From Tethya wilhelma (lineage: Eukaryota; Porifera; Demospongiae; Tethyida; Tethyidae), in NCBI GenBank assembly GCA_964030475.1, contig CAXIPT010000002.1, positions 11,302,359 through 11,366,358 of the forward strand: a stretch of DNA of 64,000 nucleotides, in the 5' to 3' direction. The notes beneath the pieces were generated by a model, which saw only the letters and a program-made list of their open reading frames with translations, made no database searches and was not told the DNA's origin. Shown one piece after another: positions 21,601 through 36,900 of the stretch. Within the stretch, counting starts at the first letter, position 1. Each line of letters opens with the position of its first letter. A program made the position numbers and the translations under genes.

Positions 21601-24600
21601 GAGCTACATACAATCATGTACTTTCCATTCATGGAATGCTTGAGATCCATATTGCTTGGGAAATACTATGTCACAAATCCTTCTGTGCCATATCCATTCC
21701 AAGTAGTTCCTGGAATTGCTCTGTTTTTGTCTTCCCTGGTCCTTCAGCAACTCCTCTTGTGGTGAATCAGTAAGCAGCTGCCTGGAATGTCTAGGAAACC
21801 GCGTTTGCGCAAGCTCAAGCGTGAAGATAGAATGGAGATTAGTTATGAAAAGTGGTATCAATTTTGGAGATTGTAATGTTTGGAAATTTAACATTACGTA
21901 ATCAAAAAAAGGATTTGTATTGAGTCTATTGGACTTCCGGTACGGTGGCTACGCGACTGGATACTTTAAAATGATACATTGTAGCAACAGTATATTATGG
22001 CATTTTAACTTAGAATCTTGTTTAGCATTGACAGTAAACTTAGTGTAAATTGGAAGCATCTTGGTGGGCACCAAAAAGATAAGTCTGATAGCATAGAATT
22101 GTAAGTCACACATACCTTCAGCTGGTGATGTAGAGTTCACTCTGGGAGAGAAGATAACCTCCACTGTGATTGGTACTTCAGAGGAACGATCTAATTCAAA
22201 ACAAATGACAGCTGTCCCATTGTTCTCAGTTATCACCACATCACCTCCAGTGATCAAGATGACTGCAGAGAAACAGAGAGAAAACAGTGAAACATTCAAA
22301 ATATGAAGAGTAACAGAAATAATCTTATAGACACAAAATACCAACATTGTTTCGTAGATCGACCAACTGACCATCATTGTCTTCGATGAACACTGAGGTG
22401 AGATCTGGTATGACAAACACAAAGACAGTTGCAGCAATCAACTCAAGTTGGACATTGAAGAATTCTTCTCTCTCAAAGATTCCATCATCCCTGATAGCAA
22501 CTTGAATGACCACTTCTAGCTGTGTAGATTCGAGCACTATGACTCCTGAGGTTGATTCATAGTCCAATGGAGCTGCAAATTGCCAATTCAAACAGTAGTC
22601 CGAACTCAAACACAAGCAAAAAAACATTTTTCTAAGCATTTGTTTCAACTCAAAACTAACCTGTGGCAGTTCCATCAATAGTGGTGTATTGAAAAGCCAG
22701 TGCACCTTCCAATGAGCCTCCTTGCAAACGCACCACAAGGTTTACAAACTCGCCACTTTCAACTACCCGTGTTTCAGTTACTTCAAATCCCACAAGACCA
22801 TCTGAAGAGAGAGTGTGTGGAAATGTACAAGTATGATACTTGAAGCTAGCCTCAAAAACCAGGCCTCTACACATCTTCCTTTTCTTTGGTAGGAAAGACT
22901 TGTTAATGAGACCATTTGTATTGCAAATGACCTACCAGAATTGTCCTGGATGACAACTTGCTGTTGCCTTTGATCAACTACCACTCTATCACTCACTGAT
23001 GTGAGCTGAATGGTGAATGTCTCTGGCGTTTCCAGAGCGTTGTCCATTACTATAGCAACAGTGAACAGCTGCCTGCTTGAAAACGGTTCAAAGGTCAGAT
23101 TGGTAGACAGAGGAATGTAGTCATTAGGAGCTGTGTGCCAAAGAACACAGGACACAAAATTCAGTAAGGCGATGTTCTCAGAAAGCTTCAAGCTCACTTC
23201 TTACCGAGAGCAGTGTCATCAACGGTTTCTATCAGCACAGNCTCGCCACTTTCAACTACCCGTGTTTCAGTTACTTCAAATCCCACAAGACCATCTGAAG
23301 AGAGAGTGTGTGGAAATGTACAAGTATGATACTTGAAGCTAGCCTCAAAAACCAGGCCTCTACACATCTTCCTTTTCTTTGGTAGGAAAGACTTGTTAAT
23401 GAGACCATTTGTATTGCAAATGACCTACCAGAATTGTCCTGGATGACAACTTGCTGTTGCCTTTGATCAACTACCACTCTATCACTCACTGATGTGAGCT
23501 GAATGGTGAATGTCTCTGACGTTTCCAGAGCGTTGTCCATTACTATAGCAACAGTGAACAGCTGCCTGCTTGAAAACGGTTCAAAGGTCAGATTGGTAGA
23601 CAGAGGAATGTAGTCATTAGGAGCTGTGTGCCAAAGAACACAGGACACAAAATTCAGTAAGGCGATGTTCTCAGAAAGCTTCAAGCTCACTTCTTACCGA
23701 GAGCAGTGTCATCAACGGTTTCTATCAGCACAGAAAACTCTATCTCAGCTACCCCCTGAAGTAAGACAACAAATGCTTGAACGTCATCACCAGATGTCTC
23801 CTCAACAGTGACCTCACTCTGTTCAAAGCCAACAACAACCACTGCAGAACCATAGACACACACACACACACACATGCATGCATACATTCGATATTTCAAT
23901 ATCCAATGAAATGATGCATGTATATTAATTAGAAATCATACAAACCACATGCATGCTATTTATTTACTACTGTAAGCTGGAAATTTTCAAGGAGTATAAA
24001 TTTTGCTGTTTTCTAGCAATCCGCGAAAATTGTACACATTAAAAATTTAGCATTATAATAATATTATTGCAATATATTGCTTGATCCTCGAAAATAAAAT
24101 CTCAAAAAGTTTTGCAATCGCCTTTCCATGAAAATATTACTCCTCGAAAATTTCTGTCTATACAGTATGGACTATTTTATCTAGCACTGCCTACGTTGAC
24201 TCACCATCATTATCAAGTATGGTAATCACCGCCTGCATCCCGCTCTCAGCAAGGATCACAGCCGCACCATTTCCCTCATCTTCTTGTGGAGTTGGGAGGC
24301 TAAGGAATGCAAAGAACGTCTCATCACCTTCAAGGATGACATCATCAACCAAAGGTAGGCTAACAGCAACTGACACATCACCGGTGCCAAATGTCACATT
24401 CAATGGAGGCTGCGAGAGAAAGTCTAGGCCAGCTGGTGAGAGCCAAGAGGGAGAAAAATGAATGAAGTACTACATAAAGTATAGTTCTACTCAAATTGAT
24501 TTACCAAACTTACCTAATGCAGTACCCCCTTCAAGAGAAACGGTCACAGTAATAGGTACCTCATTCCTTCCCTGCTTGACAATATTCACTAAAACTGGCA

Positions 24601-27600
24601 GAGTGGAATTTTCAAGGGATTCATACTCGCCTCTCTCAAATCCAAACGTGACTAATGGTAGATAAAAGATGTGACAACAATGGCTAGAAAGAACATGTGT
24701 GTTACCCTCTCAAAGGAAGGAAGGAGTACCTTGGTCATCGTCAGTTATCCGTACAGTTGCCTGGAATGGCTCAAGCAGACCAACTCCTCTCTCTGCATCG
24801 GCAGCTGTCAACAGCTCAACAAAGAACTCTTCAATGCCTTCTGCAATGATGTCATCAACGATAGCAATGGACACTGATTGGACGTCTTCATCAGGTGCAA
24901 AGGTCAGTGGCAATGTGTTAACAAAGGGTTGAAAATCCTGAAAGCCTATCCACAAGAAAGTGAATTGTAAGTCAGTACATAATTATGATATTCAGAAGAT
25001 GTGGTAGCATATGGATGCAGTGTAATATGCAATTTTTAATACCTAGAGCTGTTCCTGAGGATGTAGAGAGTAGAACTGTTAGTGGTATTGCACTAGATCC
25101 GGTCTTCACAACTTGCAGGGTCACAGTTCCATTTCCTTCCCCAACCAAGTAGACATCTTGGTTGAACGAAAACTGGACTTCTGCAAATTTCAAGGACAAA
25201 TAAAATGCAAGTTACCTCTATGTGTGCATGTTCTGACGTCACACATACACTCACCATCATCATCAATAATGGTGACTGACACCTGATTTTCAGGGAAAGA
25301 AAACGAAAAACTTAGCCGAACAATAAAGGATTCTGTTCCTTCGAGAATATCATCATCAGTGATGTTGATCCGCACAGAAGTTCTCTGCTGCAGTGGCTCA
25401 AACCTGGCCTCAGTATCAGTGGCTTGATAGTCTTCAGGAGCTGAGGAGAAGACATCAAAGAATGAGGCTATATTGCAGCTCAAGAAAAACATAAGTCTTG
25501 ATTTACTTACAAGTTGTACCACCATCTAAAATGAATATTTCAGCAGAGGTTGGAGCGTCAACTGCTCCAATTTGGTAAGCAACAAAAACATCAACAAATG
25601 GATCAGCTTCAGAAACCACAAGATCAGCACTTTCAATTTCAGGAAATAAATCTGCAGTAGTAGGTACATAGAAAGAGACCTTTTATTTCAACATTGAGTT
25701 AATTTCTAGATATATAGTGAAAAAGTTTAAACCTGTAAAATCTAGTAATTGGACATTAAGGAGATCGGGATCAAGGATGATTTGGCTGTCAGACGAGACG
25801 AGCAGTATATCAAACTCCTCGTCACGTTCCACGATGAAATCAGTTATGAGGAAAAGTGTTACACTCTTAAAGCTCTCTGTTGGTTCGAACCTCAGAGTTT
25901 CAAACAGTGGGAGATAGTCATCAAGTGCTGAAAATGAAATTCACAAAGCACTTTTTAACAATTGCATACTCTAAGGCACACTTAGTTTACCCGTTGCAGT
26001 TCCATCTCGAGTGAACACGTCAACTTCAAATGATCTGTTTGGAATACCATCTAGTAGCAATATCTCCACTTGAACACCACCAGAATCATTAGACTCCTCC
26101 AATGTTAGGCTAGAACTTGCAAACCCAACAGTAATAACTGTAGAGACACACACAGTCATACAAACAACAGGTTATAGTATAGCCTCATCCCCAGGCTCCT
26201 CCCTCCTTGAAATATTTAAGGTTATAGCGTCCAATACTAGCACTGGCATGGTACTCTTACAGTCATCGTCTATGATTTCAATCCTAGCTGTATCACGAGA
26301 TGGCGACGTTATGTCATCATCTTCCAGAGAGGTCAGCCGAACAAAGAACACCTCACTTCCTTCAACCAAGATATCATCATTGATTGGAATGGAAAATGAA
26401 AGAACAGAATCTTCAGAACTGAAAGTGAGGATAGTCACAACTGGGAATCCAAAATCGAAAATCTCTGCTCAAGAAACAAGAAACAAACAGTCACACACAA
26501 CCTCTATTCAATATCTCCTACTTACCTCTCAAGGAACTATGAACTACGTAGCTAGCTCTACTTTCCACGTACCTTGAGCACTTCCACCCTCTAAGGTTAT
26601 CGCCACGGATACTGACCCTCCTTCCAATAGGCCTGACTTAGTGACATTTAGAGTCACCTGTCCAGAGTCTTCAGCAACAGTGTAGAAAATCTGTTCGAAT
26701 CCAATCTGAAGTCCTGAAGGAGAATAGGGGAAAAATTTTAAGGATTTAAAAAAAAAAACTCACCCTCCGTCCTCAATTGAACAAATTCATAAACACTCAC
26801 TATCATTATCTTGTATGAGAATTTGCAATGACTGAGTGTCAAAGAGAAGCCCTTGCTCATCCTCTGGAATGGAGAGTGTGACATTAAACTCCTCTGTCCC
26901 CTCAAAGAACTCATCGTCTATGATTTCTATTGTCACAAACTCAACAACACTAACTACAGGAGGAAACCTCAGGCCTTCAGTCTGAAGGATGTAATCTCTT
27001 GGAGCTGCAGAAATCAAAATCATAATCAAAATATGGCCATACGGTTTGTATGTGTGATCAGTATGAAAAATGAATGGTAGTATATACAGCTATTCTCTGC
27101 TCCAATGGCTATGGATTGTAGTAGCTCAGTGGTAAGAGCATTCGACTGGAATTCGAAAGATCTGGGTTCGAGTCCAGACTAGATCTCAAGATTTTTTTCC
27201 TTTGATTTCTTCACACACACTCACACATTCTATCGTCCCACTGAACTCACTCTGAGCTGTGCCACCTTTGACCTCCACTTCTAAAGTAAAAGGTACTCTA
27301 GTAAGACCAGTAAAGGTGACAGGAAATTGAACACTTCCAATGGACTCATCCAGTCTAGCTTCAGCTTGGACAAATCCCACACGAATAACTGAAGAAAAAA
27401 AATAAAGAAAGAAAGCTTGATATATTTATGAGACACCTAAAACTATCAGCAGACGTCTCTAGCTTACAGTCATCATCCTGGATGGTTATGTTTGCCGTCT
27501 CCAGTCCAAACTGGAGCATGACTCCTAGCTCGTCTGGTTCAGGAGTCAGCATCAGTCGAAGATTCTCTTTGGGATACTCCCGGAAGGAGTCGTCTACGAC

Positions 27601-28381
27601 CATGAAACTCAAACTCTGCGTCTCGTCTCCGCCATCACTGAAGGTCACATTCTCAGTCAAGATGGCAGCGTCATAGTCACTACCACCTGCAGGATGGTAT
27701 GTTAACAGCAGTATGGTATGGTAGGACTTAAACAAGTGAAAGAGCTACTGTAGATAGGGAAATTTTGCCAGCAAAAAATATTTCTGCTGTTGCAAAAATG
27801 GAAAACCTACCACCATTCTATGACATAATCAACTGTTAGTGACAACAGGGAATGTTTTTTCAATCCATGACAGCTAGGGTCTTTGGGGGTGAGCTGAAGA
27901 GGATGACATAACCTACTTGTAGCAGTTCCATCTAGTCTGACAATGGAGACTGTGATTGGTCTCTCATTGCTGCCGATCTTTGTAATGAAGATACTGAGAG
28001 GCTCCTCACTGCTTTCAACAACAGTATAGCTATCCTGCTCAAAGCCAACAAGAACAACTACAGAAGAAAGAAAGCAACAAAAAAAAAATTCAGTAAAACA
28101 AGTTGGTGTAAATATTCTTACAATCGTCATCTGTGATTTCCACTGTGGCAGACTGTCTCATTCCCAGTCCAACACCGGGCTCATTCCGAGACAACAGCTC
28201 AACAGAGAAGATCTCATTCTCTTCAACGATGTCATCCAATGACGTTGAGATTACCAGCTCCTTTGTCTGTTCACTGGGGTCAAAGGTCAATGACTGTACC
28301 AGCAATAGGGAGTAGTCAGTACCAGCTGGATGTGTGTATACAGGCAGATATGATGAATGAGAATACAGAATGAGTGAAGAG

Positions 28382-28428
<47 letters not shown>

Positions 28429-29948
28429 ACGCTGTTCCTGGTTGAAGAACTATACCCACAGTTGTTGTGATGAAAGATTGCCCACTCTTGATCACTTGAA
28501 CAATTACATCATCCCCTTCATTCACTGTATACAAGGTCTCCTCCAGTTCAATACTCACAGCTGCATTGAGAAAATAATCATGAACTATTAGTAATACTCA
28601 TGAAACATGAACCAATACCAAAGCTACACAGATATACTGACCATCATCATCAACAATACAGACTGTGGTTGCCATGGGAGCTACAGCTATCCTCCCCTCT
28701 TGCTCCAGCTGTGAGTCCAGGAGGTCCAAGGAGACTTGAAACTCTTCCGTGTCTTCAAGAGCTTCGTTGTCAAGGAGAGGAATGGAGAGACAGAGCTCTT
28801 GCTCAGAAGGAGAGAAGGTCAGCGTTTGTTGAAAGGATGAGTAATCAGCTTCAGCTGGAGGTGAAATGAAAAAGTAAGAGATCTCAATTTTTGTACATTA
28901 GATTTGAAGATGACATACCACTAGCAGTTCCTGGCAATGTGGTTGCTTGAATTTCAAACGAGAACTCAATCTGAGCAGACTTCTCCACGCAGACCACCGC
29001 AGCTCCATCGCCCTCAGAGACAAAGTACTTTGTTTCTGAGAAACCAACTCTAGCAGCTGCAAGACATTGATCAGATTTGAATAGACAAATTTCTTTTGAT
29101 GTGAATTGATCAGCCTTACCATCTTCATCAATGATCTGAACAGTGGCCTCTCCGTCTCTGATTCCAACACCAGGACCTCCGGCCAGCTGCACCAGGAACA
29201 GCTCAATGCCCTCCAGAGTCTCGTCATTCAACACATCCACCGTGAAGGAAGCTGTCGTGTCTTCAGGGAAGAAAACCACATCCTCATTGACAGGCTCAAA
29301 ATCTTCACCAGCTAAAAACATGAAATGTGAAGCATAAAATATGACATAAATCAGTTCAAAATAACACACACTAGCTAGATGCAAACAAACCTGTGGCTGA
29401 ATTGTTGGACTCTGTTTCCATAGTAACAATCGTCACGGTGACTGGAACTACAGCTTCTCCTCGTTTGGAGAATGTGACAGTAACATTGCTCCGTGTCTCA
29501 GTCACAATGTAGTCTAGCCGATCAAACCCCACCGTCACAACTACAAGGAGATCAAAAGAAACAAAACTAAACAGAAGAGATTTTCTCTCCCTAAAAATTA
29601 CCCCCTTACAATCATTGTCTTGTATCCTTATGATGGTGGTGTTCTCTGGTGCTAGAATGCCAGGTTCGTTGGATGTGATACGCAGCACTCCAAAGAACCA
29701 TTCCTCTCCTTCGTATGTACCATCGTCAAAGATTTGGACACTGGCTTGCTGCACATTCTGAGTGAGGTCAAACTGTATCACCTGGCTATCAGGAATATAA
29801 TCAAGATTACCTGTGTGGAATGTTAAGATTCTCAATTCTATAGAATCATAAAGATTGCATGCAGTAGGTAGAGATAACAAATTGTTTTGACCAATATCTC
29901 CATCATCCCACAAACCACGCGAGTTTAAAACTAGAGAGACATTCAGTG

Positions 29949-29985
<37 letters not shown>

Positions 29986-30627
29986 CACACACACACAGGA
30001 TAGTTTTTCTCACCAACAGCTGTGTCATCAACGACCGAGAACTCCACCTCCACAATCACCTGACTCTCACCGGTCTTGACGATGGTTAGCAACAGGGAGG
30101 AGTCATTCTCAGATGTGGTGTACTCAGGTTGAGAGAAACTGACCAGTACAACTGCACATACATACATTGCATATACATAATATTATATATTATACAAGTG
30201 AAAATGTGTGCACATGTATGAGATTAAAAGTTTAAGCTTGAAAATTTCTACCCAAAAAATAGAATCCAAAATTAACTGTTCCTTGAATCTCTTGCTAATG
30301 TGTACTACACAAGAAAACCGTGAATATCTCCTCAAAGCTCTTTTATTTTCCTCAACATTACATCATTCAATGTACTCTAGGAGAAGAAGGGTGTGGGAAT
30401 TAATATCCAGGCCTTCCATACCGTCTTCATCAATGATATATACAGATGCTCGATCAGCTGCCAAATTGACACCAATCTCCCCTGGAGGGATGGCCAGCTG
30501 GCCAAAAAACACCTCCACTCCTTCCACAGCCTCGTTGTCGAGGATGGTGATGGTGATGAGTCTCTCTCTCTCTCCAGGTTGGAACTCGATCCTTTCAGCG
30601 ACTGGAATGTAGTCTAACTGCTCTGTA

Positions 30628-30658
<31 letters not shown>

Positions 30659-30660
30659 CN

Positions 30661-30707
<47 letters not shown>

Positions 30708-33700
30708 ATAGTTTTTCTCACCAACAGCTGTGTCATCAACGACCGAGAACTCCACCTCCACAATCACCTGACTCTCACCGGTCTTGACGATGGTTAGCAA
30801 CAGGGAGGAGTCATTCTCAGATGTGGTGTACTCAGGTTGAGAGAAACTGACCAGTACAACTGCACATACATACATTGCATATACATAATATTATATATTA
30901 TACAAGTGAAAATGTGTGCACATGTATGAGATTAAAAGTTTAAGCTTGAAAATTTCTACCCAAAAAATAGAATCCAAAATTAACTGTTCCTTGAATCTCT
31001 TGCTAATGTGTACTACACAAGAAAACCGTGAATATCTCCTCAAAGCTCTTTTATTTTCCTCAACATTACATCATTCAATGTACTGTACACTAGGAGAAGA
31101 AGGGTGGGGGAACTAATATCGAGGCCATGTTCTCTACTTCCATACCGTCCTCATCAATGATGTACACAGATGCTCGATCAGCTGCCAAATTGACACCAAT
31201 CTCCCCCGGAGGGATGGCCAGCTGGCCAAAGAACACCTCCACTCCCTCCACAGCCTCGTTGTCGAGGATGGTTATGGTAATGAGTCTCTCTCTCTCTCCA
31301 GGTTGGAACTCGATCCTTTCAGCGACTGGCACATAGTCTAACTGCTCTGTGCGTGCGTGCGTGTGTGTGTGTGTGCGTGTGTGCATGCGTGCATTGCTAA
31401 AAAATCTTTACATGACTAACCTATTCTTCCAAACGCACTAAGGTCTTCAGTGTTAAACACAACACTAACCACAATGTCATTCTCCCCCGTCTTGACCAGT
31501 CTCAAGGTGACAGCACCATTGTCCTCCGACACAGTGTACTCTATGGGATCAAACGACACAGTGATGAAGTCCTCGTCAAGAATCGTTATGTTAGCTACGG
31601 CATCCACAAGAATCACTCCTTCAGATTCGCCAGCACTCAAGACGACAGAAAACTGTTCGTCTCTTTCAAGAACTTCATCATTCAAAATGCCCACACTCAT
31701 GGACAGTCGACTGTCCCCGGGTTCAAAGGTGAACAACCTGGTGGTGGCTTCATAGTCCAAACCAGCTGAAACAAAACATACAACCTTAAGTAAAGGGACA
31801 CGAAGAAGAAGAAGAAGAGAGATTTAAATACAGCTGCACGTACCGACTGCAGTTCCATCCACCGTGGCCAGTGTAAGTTCAATGGTCCTCTCCAGCTCAC
31901 TAGAGACTACCACAGTGAGCAGCACTTGACCCTCATCGAGATCTTCAACAATGGTGAAGTCAGCTTCTTCAAAACCAACACTGATCCCTACATGCAGATA
32001 TTTGTATATAAGACTTGGAAGGTAAAAATGAAGTATAAACACACACACACCTGGTGAGGAATCTAATATGGATACAGTCAGTCTGTCTATGGGTACCAAT
32101 CCCTGGCCATTGATCATGGTGGTGAGCTCCAATTGGAACGATTCCGTGAACTCAAGAATCCTATCCTGGACAATGGTAATGTTCACCACTGCTTCTTCAT
32201 CATTGGGTTCAAAGGTCAGATCCATGGCAACAGGAATGTAATCACCAGGAGCTGGAATTAGAAAAGGAGGAAAGTAATTTGCTGTTTGAAAATGAAAGAA
32301 CTATATATACAGTCCAACCTGTTGCTGTGCTATCAAAGGAGCGTAGATTGATGGACACAGGAATAGCATTTGGTGTGGTCTTTCTTATCGTGAGGAGTAC
32401 AAACCCAATGTCTTCTTCAACTTCAACAATTCCTACATCATCGAATGTGATGCTAGGAACTGCACAAGCAGAGAAAAAAAAATCAAACTCAAAAGTTACA
32501 CACACACAGCCATGGCACGTACAATCTTCTTCGTCTTGGATGCTGATGGTAGCTGGGCCTCCTTGGACCATGACCCCAGGGGTGAGAGGGGTTATCACGG
32601 CAAGGAGGGTCTCACTTCCCTCGTAGATGTTATCATCAAAGACAATCAGTGAAACAAAGTTCTCATTTCTGTCCCTATCGAAGATGACCTCTTCAGTTGT
32701 ATTGAGGTAGTCCCCACCAGCTGCAATACATTAGGGAAGATCACCATGCAGGGGGGATTAAGAATTCAAAGTACTAAGTCAATCTAGTCACTGACCAAGT
32801 TACTAAGTGGACTAGCTGTAGGTATGTAACTAGATTAATATATAAATCAACTAAGAATGAGTAAAAGTTTTTCAACACTGAAAGACAAACTCTGATAGGT
32901 ACAGCAGGTAGTTGAGATATGGCAAAGCAATCATTCAAAACTATATGATCCTATATGAATCTTTAGAGTCAGACCATACTTGACATGTACAGTGCCTTCA
33001 TCTCACGACATACCAGCCTCCTGCTCCACCGTGCTAAAGATCACAGAGAAGTCAATCTCCCTTTGTCCTGTGGAGGTCATCCTCAGGCCTACAAGACCAA
33101 CAGGCTCTATTGCAACATAGTCCCTTGGCTGCCATCTTACTACCACACCTGGAGAGAGATGACGTACAACAGCTATCTCAAAGCAGACAGAGAAATTACG
33201 TAATCTTAAATGCATTCATTAACTACAAATTGATGCTACCTGGAAGTAGATATGTGAACACTAGTTTGTATACTATTCCATATATGGCAGTGATTCAAAG
33301 GCTTGTGAGACCTGCTATAATTCCATATATGGTGCTTACTATCATCGTCAGTGATGAAAACAGTGGCTGTGTCAGCTTGAACTCTGACCCCTGGCTGTTC
33401 CTCAACAAGTTCCACCCTCACCAAGAGCAGTTCCTGATTCTCTTCAAGGACGTTGTCATTGACGATCTGTAGAGTCACAACAAGTGAGGACTGTCCTTCA
33501 CTGAACGTAGCAATGGTTGGGAGGACGGGGACATAGTCTGTGCTCTCTGCAAGACAAGGAAATGGTTGTGGGAAAGGAAAGGTATTGCAGGTTTGCTGGT
33601 GTATGAGAGAGAGAGTTAAATATTAATTTGAGGCAAAGAAGGACCAAGGAAAACAGACAAGTAAATCAGGAGTGAATAAGAACTGGCTTATTTTGATGAT

Positions 33701-33938
33701 AAGAACTTGGTTTTGCAAGGAAAATTTGAGTAAAAAATTTGCCGGGAAGGCCTGGGACCGAGGCAGTACTGATGATCACTACCTGTGGCAGTTGCTGGCA
33801 TTGTGAAGTATTGAACTGACAGCTGCTCAGTGAAGGTGTCCAATCCTGTTCTAGTGATGGTCAACTCCACCTCAGCTCCTTCTCCTTCTTCAATGGAGTA
33901 CACAGCTGGAGAGAAACCAACCTCAGTCATGCCATCTC

Positions 33939-33979
<41 letters not shown>

Positions 33980-36900
33980 CTGAGTATATTTGAGTTATGT
34001 TACCCAAACGTAAGTATTTATAACCCAGTTATAACTCAAACATATCCAGTTATAACTACTTATGTTTGAGTTATAACTATACACGGTACGTACACTGTAT
34101 ACCGTATACTGTATACATAGAGGCACGCAGGTATTAATATATTGTGAAGTGCATGGTATATAGGACGAGAATGCGTGGGTGTGTGAATGTGAGGGTGTGT
34201 GGGTGTGTGGCTGTGGGCTGTGGGTGTGTGTGGGTGTGAGTTTAACTATTGTGTATGTACATATTTGGCCAAGATACTTCGCCACCAGACTGGTCCTATG
34301 TACACAGTCTCATGCACTCTAAAGCTCCCACCATACAACCATTACCTTCATCATCGTCATCGTCTATGATCACCATGGTAACGAGCCGGGGCTCTCCAAT
34401 TAGAGTGTCTGCTCTCATTGTTCCCAGCAGTACACTGAACCTCTCGGGAGCCTCAGGGGCAGCATCGTCCACAATCACTATCGACACATTTAGAGCATCA
34501 ACATCAGGGTCAAAGGTCAGTCGAGTGGCCAAACTCTCGTAATCTTCACCAGCTGTACAGATGATATAATAATGATGTAATGACCCCCACCTACTGCATG
34601 TTGTTTATTAATTATCTCCCGAGATAGCAGGGACTCCCCCCCACAATACATGCAGTAAGACAGCGGGACAGATACAGTACAGATTGTCTCACCACTTGCA
34701 TCAATAGCATTGGTCTCCACACTGACCGAGAGAGGGATGGCGTGACGTCCCTCCTTCACCACGGCAACGACCACACTCTCACTATTACCCTCGGTGACAA
34801 ACACTTGCTCAGATTGAAAGTGAAACGTCACAGCTATGCACAGAGAAACAGACAAACACAAAGATCAACATCCTACCAAATAGCACAAAATATTGGCAGG
34901 AATAAAATTTGGTGGATTAGCAAAAGTTTCATGATGGGCAGATTTTTATTTTGGCAGTAGCACATATGAGCGTGCATACAGCAATACATATATTCTGTAT
35001 GTGCTGTGCAAATGACTGTTTGGCAAATTTAATTATTATTATTAATGATCCCTACCCAAACCACCAATCTGCCAAATTTTTGTGCTATACAGTAATTACA
35101 CATTCCAAAATATATGCAATAGAGTAAGATTTTATACTGTAAATCGCGAAACTTTTGTGTTAAAAATTTTTCGTACGTTAAATTTTTGTGTTGAATAATT
35201 TTCGTAGCATAGCCGCGTTACGCAGCCCCACCCACTATTTTGCAATTTTTCATGCGTTTAATTTTCGTAGTCCGCAGCAACTACGAAAATTTAGCGACTA
35301 TGAAATTTTCATGATTTACGGTACCACATATTTATGTGCATTATTTCATTCACATACTGTCATCATTGAGGACATTGATGCTTGCGACACTGGTGGTGTC
35401 CAAGAGAGTGACAGGCGCTCCTTCCTGGATGCTCAGCTCCACCAGGAAGACCTCATCTTCTTCTAGAACATCATCAGGTACAAGAACCAAGGTGAGGTTG
35501 TGCTCCGTGACCTCAGGTTCAAACACAACAGTTTCATGGACTTCAATGTAATCGACACCAGCTGCACAAAAAGAGCATTAAATGGAGCACACTATAGATT
35601 CAATGGCAGTGAGAATGCAATGCTTTTGAGGAAGTTAAGACGAAATAAGATACTTTAGAACCATCTTGTGGTCACAAATTGGATGAAATGCTCCAATAAA
35701 TGTTTTTTTTTTCTATTTTACCAAGTGCAGTGGAATCTCTGGTGTCAACAAAAACAGCTGTTGGTATTTCAGAGGCACCCTCTTTCCTCACCACAATTGT
35801 TACTTCACTGGAATCCTCATCCACACGAACACTGGTCGGGTCCAGCTGGATTGTGACAGCTGCAACATAGAATTATATAACATAGCAAAGACAGTTAGTA
35901 ACGACGCTATATCAACAGCTATAGATACATGGAGCAACCCTGTGGTACTTTTGAAGGATTGAATGGAGAACTATCATTGACACTTTGATTCAGTCCTGCC
36001 AACTAGTCAAGATGATAAAATGGCCATTCCACTTACTGTTAATGTCCCTCAAGAAGACAGTGGTTCTCTCTATTCCCAAAGAGAAACCCTCTCTCACTTC
36101 AATCCCGGCTGCAAAGGCCAACACAATGGAGTAGGTCTCCACTCCAACCTCCACCAGGTCATCGTCAAAGAACTCGACATCATACTCCACAACCTGGTCC
36201 ATCGGCTGGAATATCACAAAGTCACTCACACCTCGATAGTCCACACCAGCTGCACAGAAATACATACAAAAGACCAGCAAATAATGCAAACATAAACAAG
36301 CTACTCAAGCTTCTTAAGCTTGTTGCAGAGGCTAAGTCTAGGATCAACATCCTCAATAAGTAGTAAAATTTCCAGTCTTAGAAGAATGGGCAGCGTTACA
36401 TTAGTTTTTGGTACAGGTTTGTCAGGTACATTCATGTCATTGAACTGCAACAGTCTATTATATTGTTTGCTTACCGAATGCTGTCCCATTCTCAGTCTCT
36501 ATACTGAGGAAGAGGTTGTTGGGTCCCGGATTGGGAATGGAGGACCTGATGATCAGTGTCACTCTTCCCCGTCCTTCGTCTGAGAAGTATCTCTCGGACT
36601 CAAACCCAATCACAAACGCTAGGAGATTTAAAAAAAAAAAACATACTAAAATTATTTTTAAATGGACCTTTTGTTATTTTGTCTGCTAACAATCATATCA
36701 TAATTAATAGTTAGTTGGCTTTTAATAAATTGATTTCATTTCAACCAACACAAACATTGCACACACAAAATAGATAGATTCTTTTCTGCTACTTACCTTC
36801 TGTGATTGTGATACTTGCATTTCCCAAAGATAGGCCATCGCTGTCGTTAACGTTGCAGCGATACGTGCCAAACTGGTCTGACGAGATCTCAAACAAGATC

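Noticed and set aside
21234..21894. Possible transposase on the minus strand of the 1.25-kb transposon
   Set aside because: Frames are short and show no catalytic signature I recognise; kept only as unassigned interior of the element.
27122..27185. Functional tRNA-Ser(GGA)
   Set aside because: Poor acceptor stem and no long variable arm, which serine tRNAs need.
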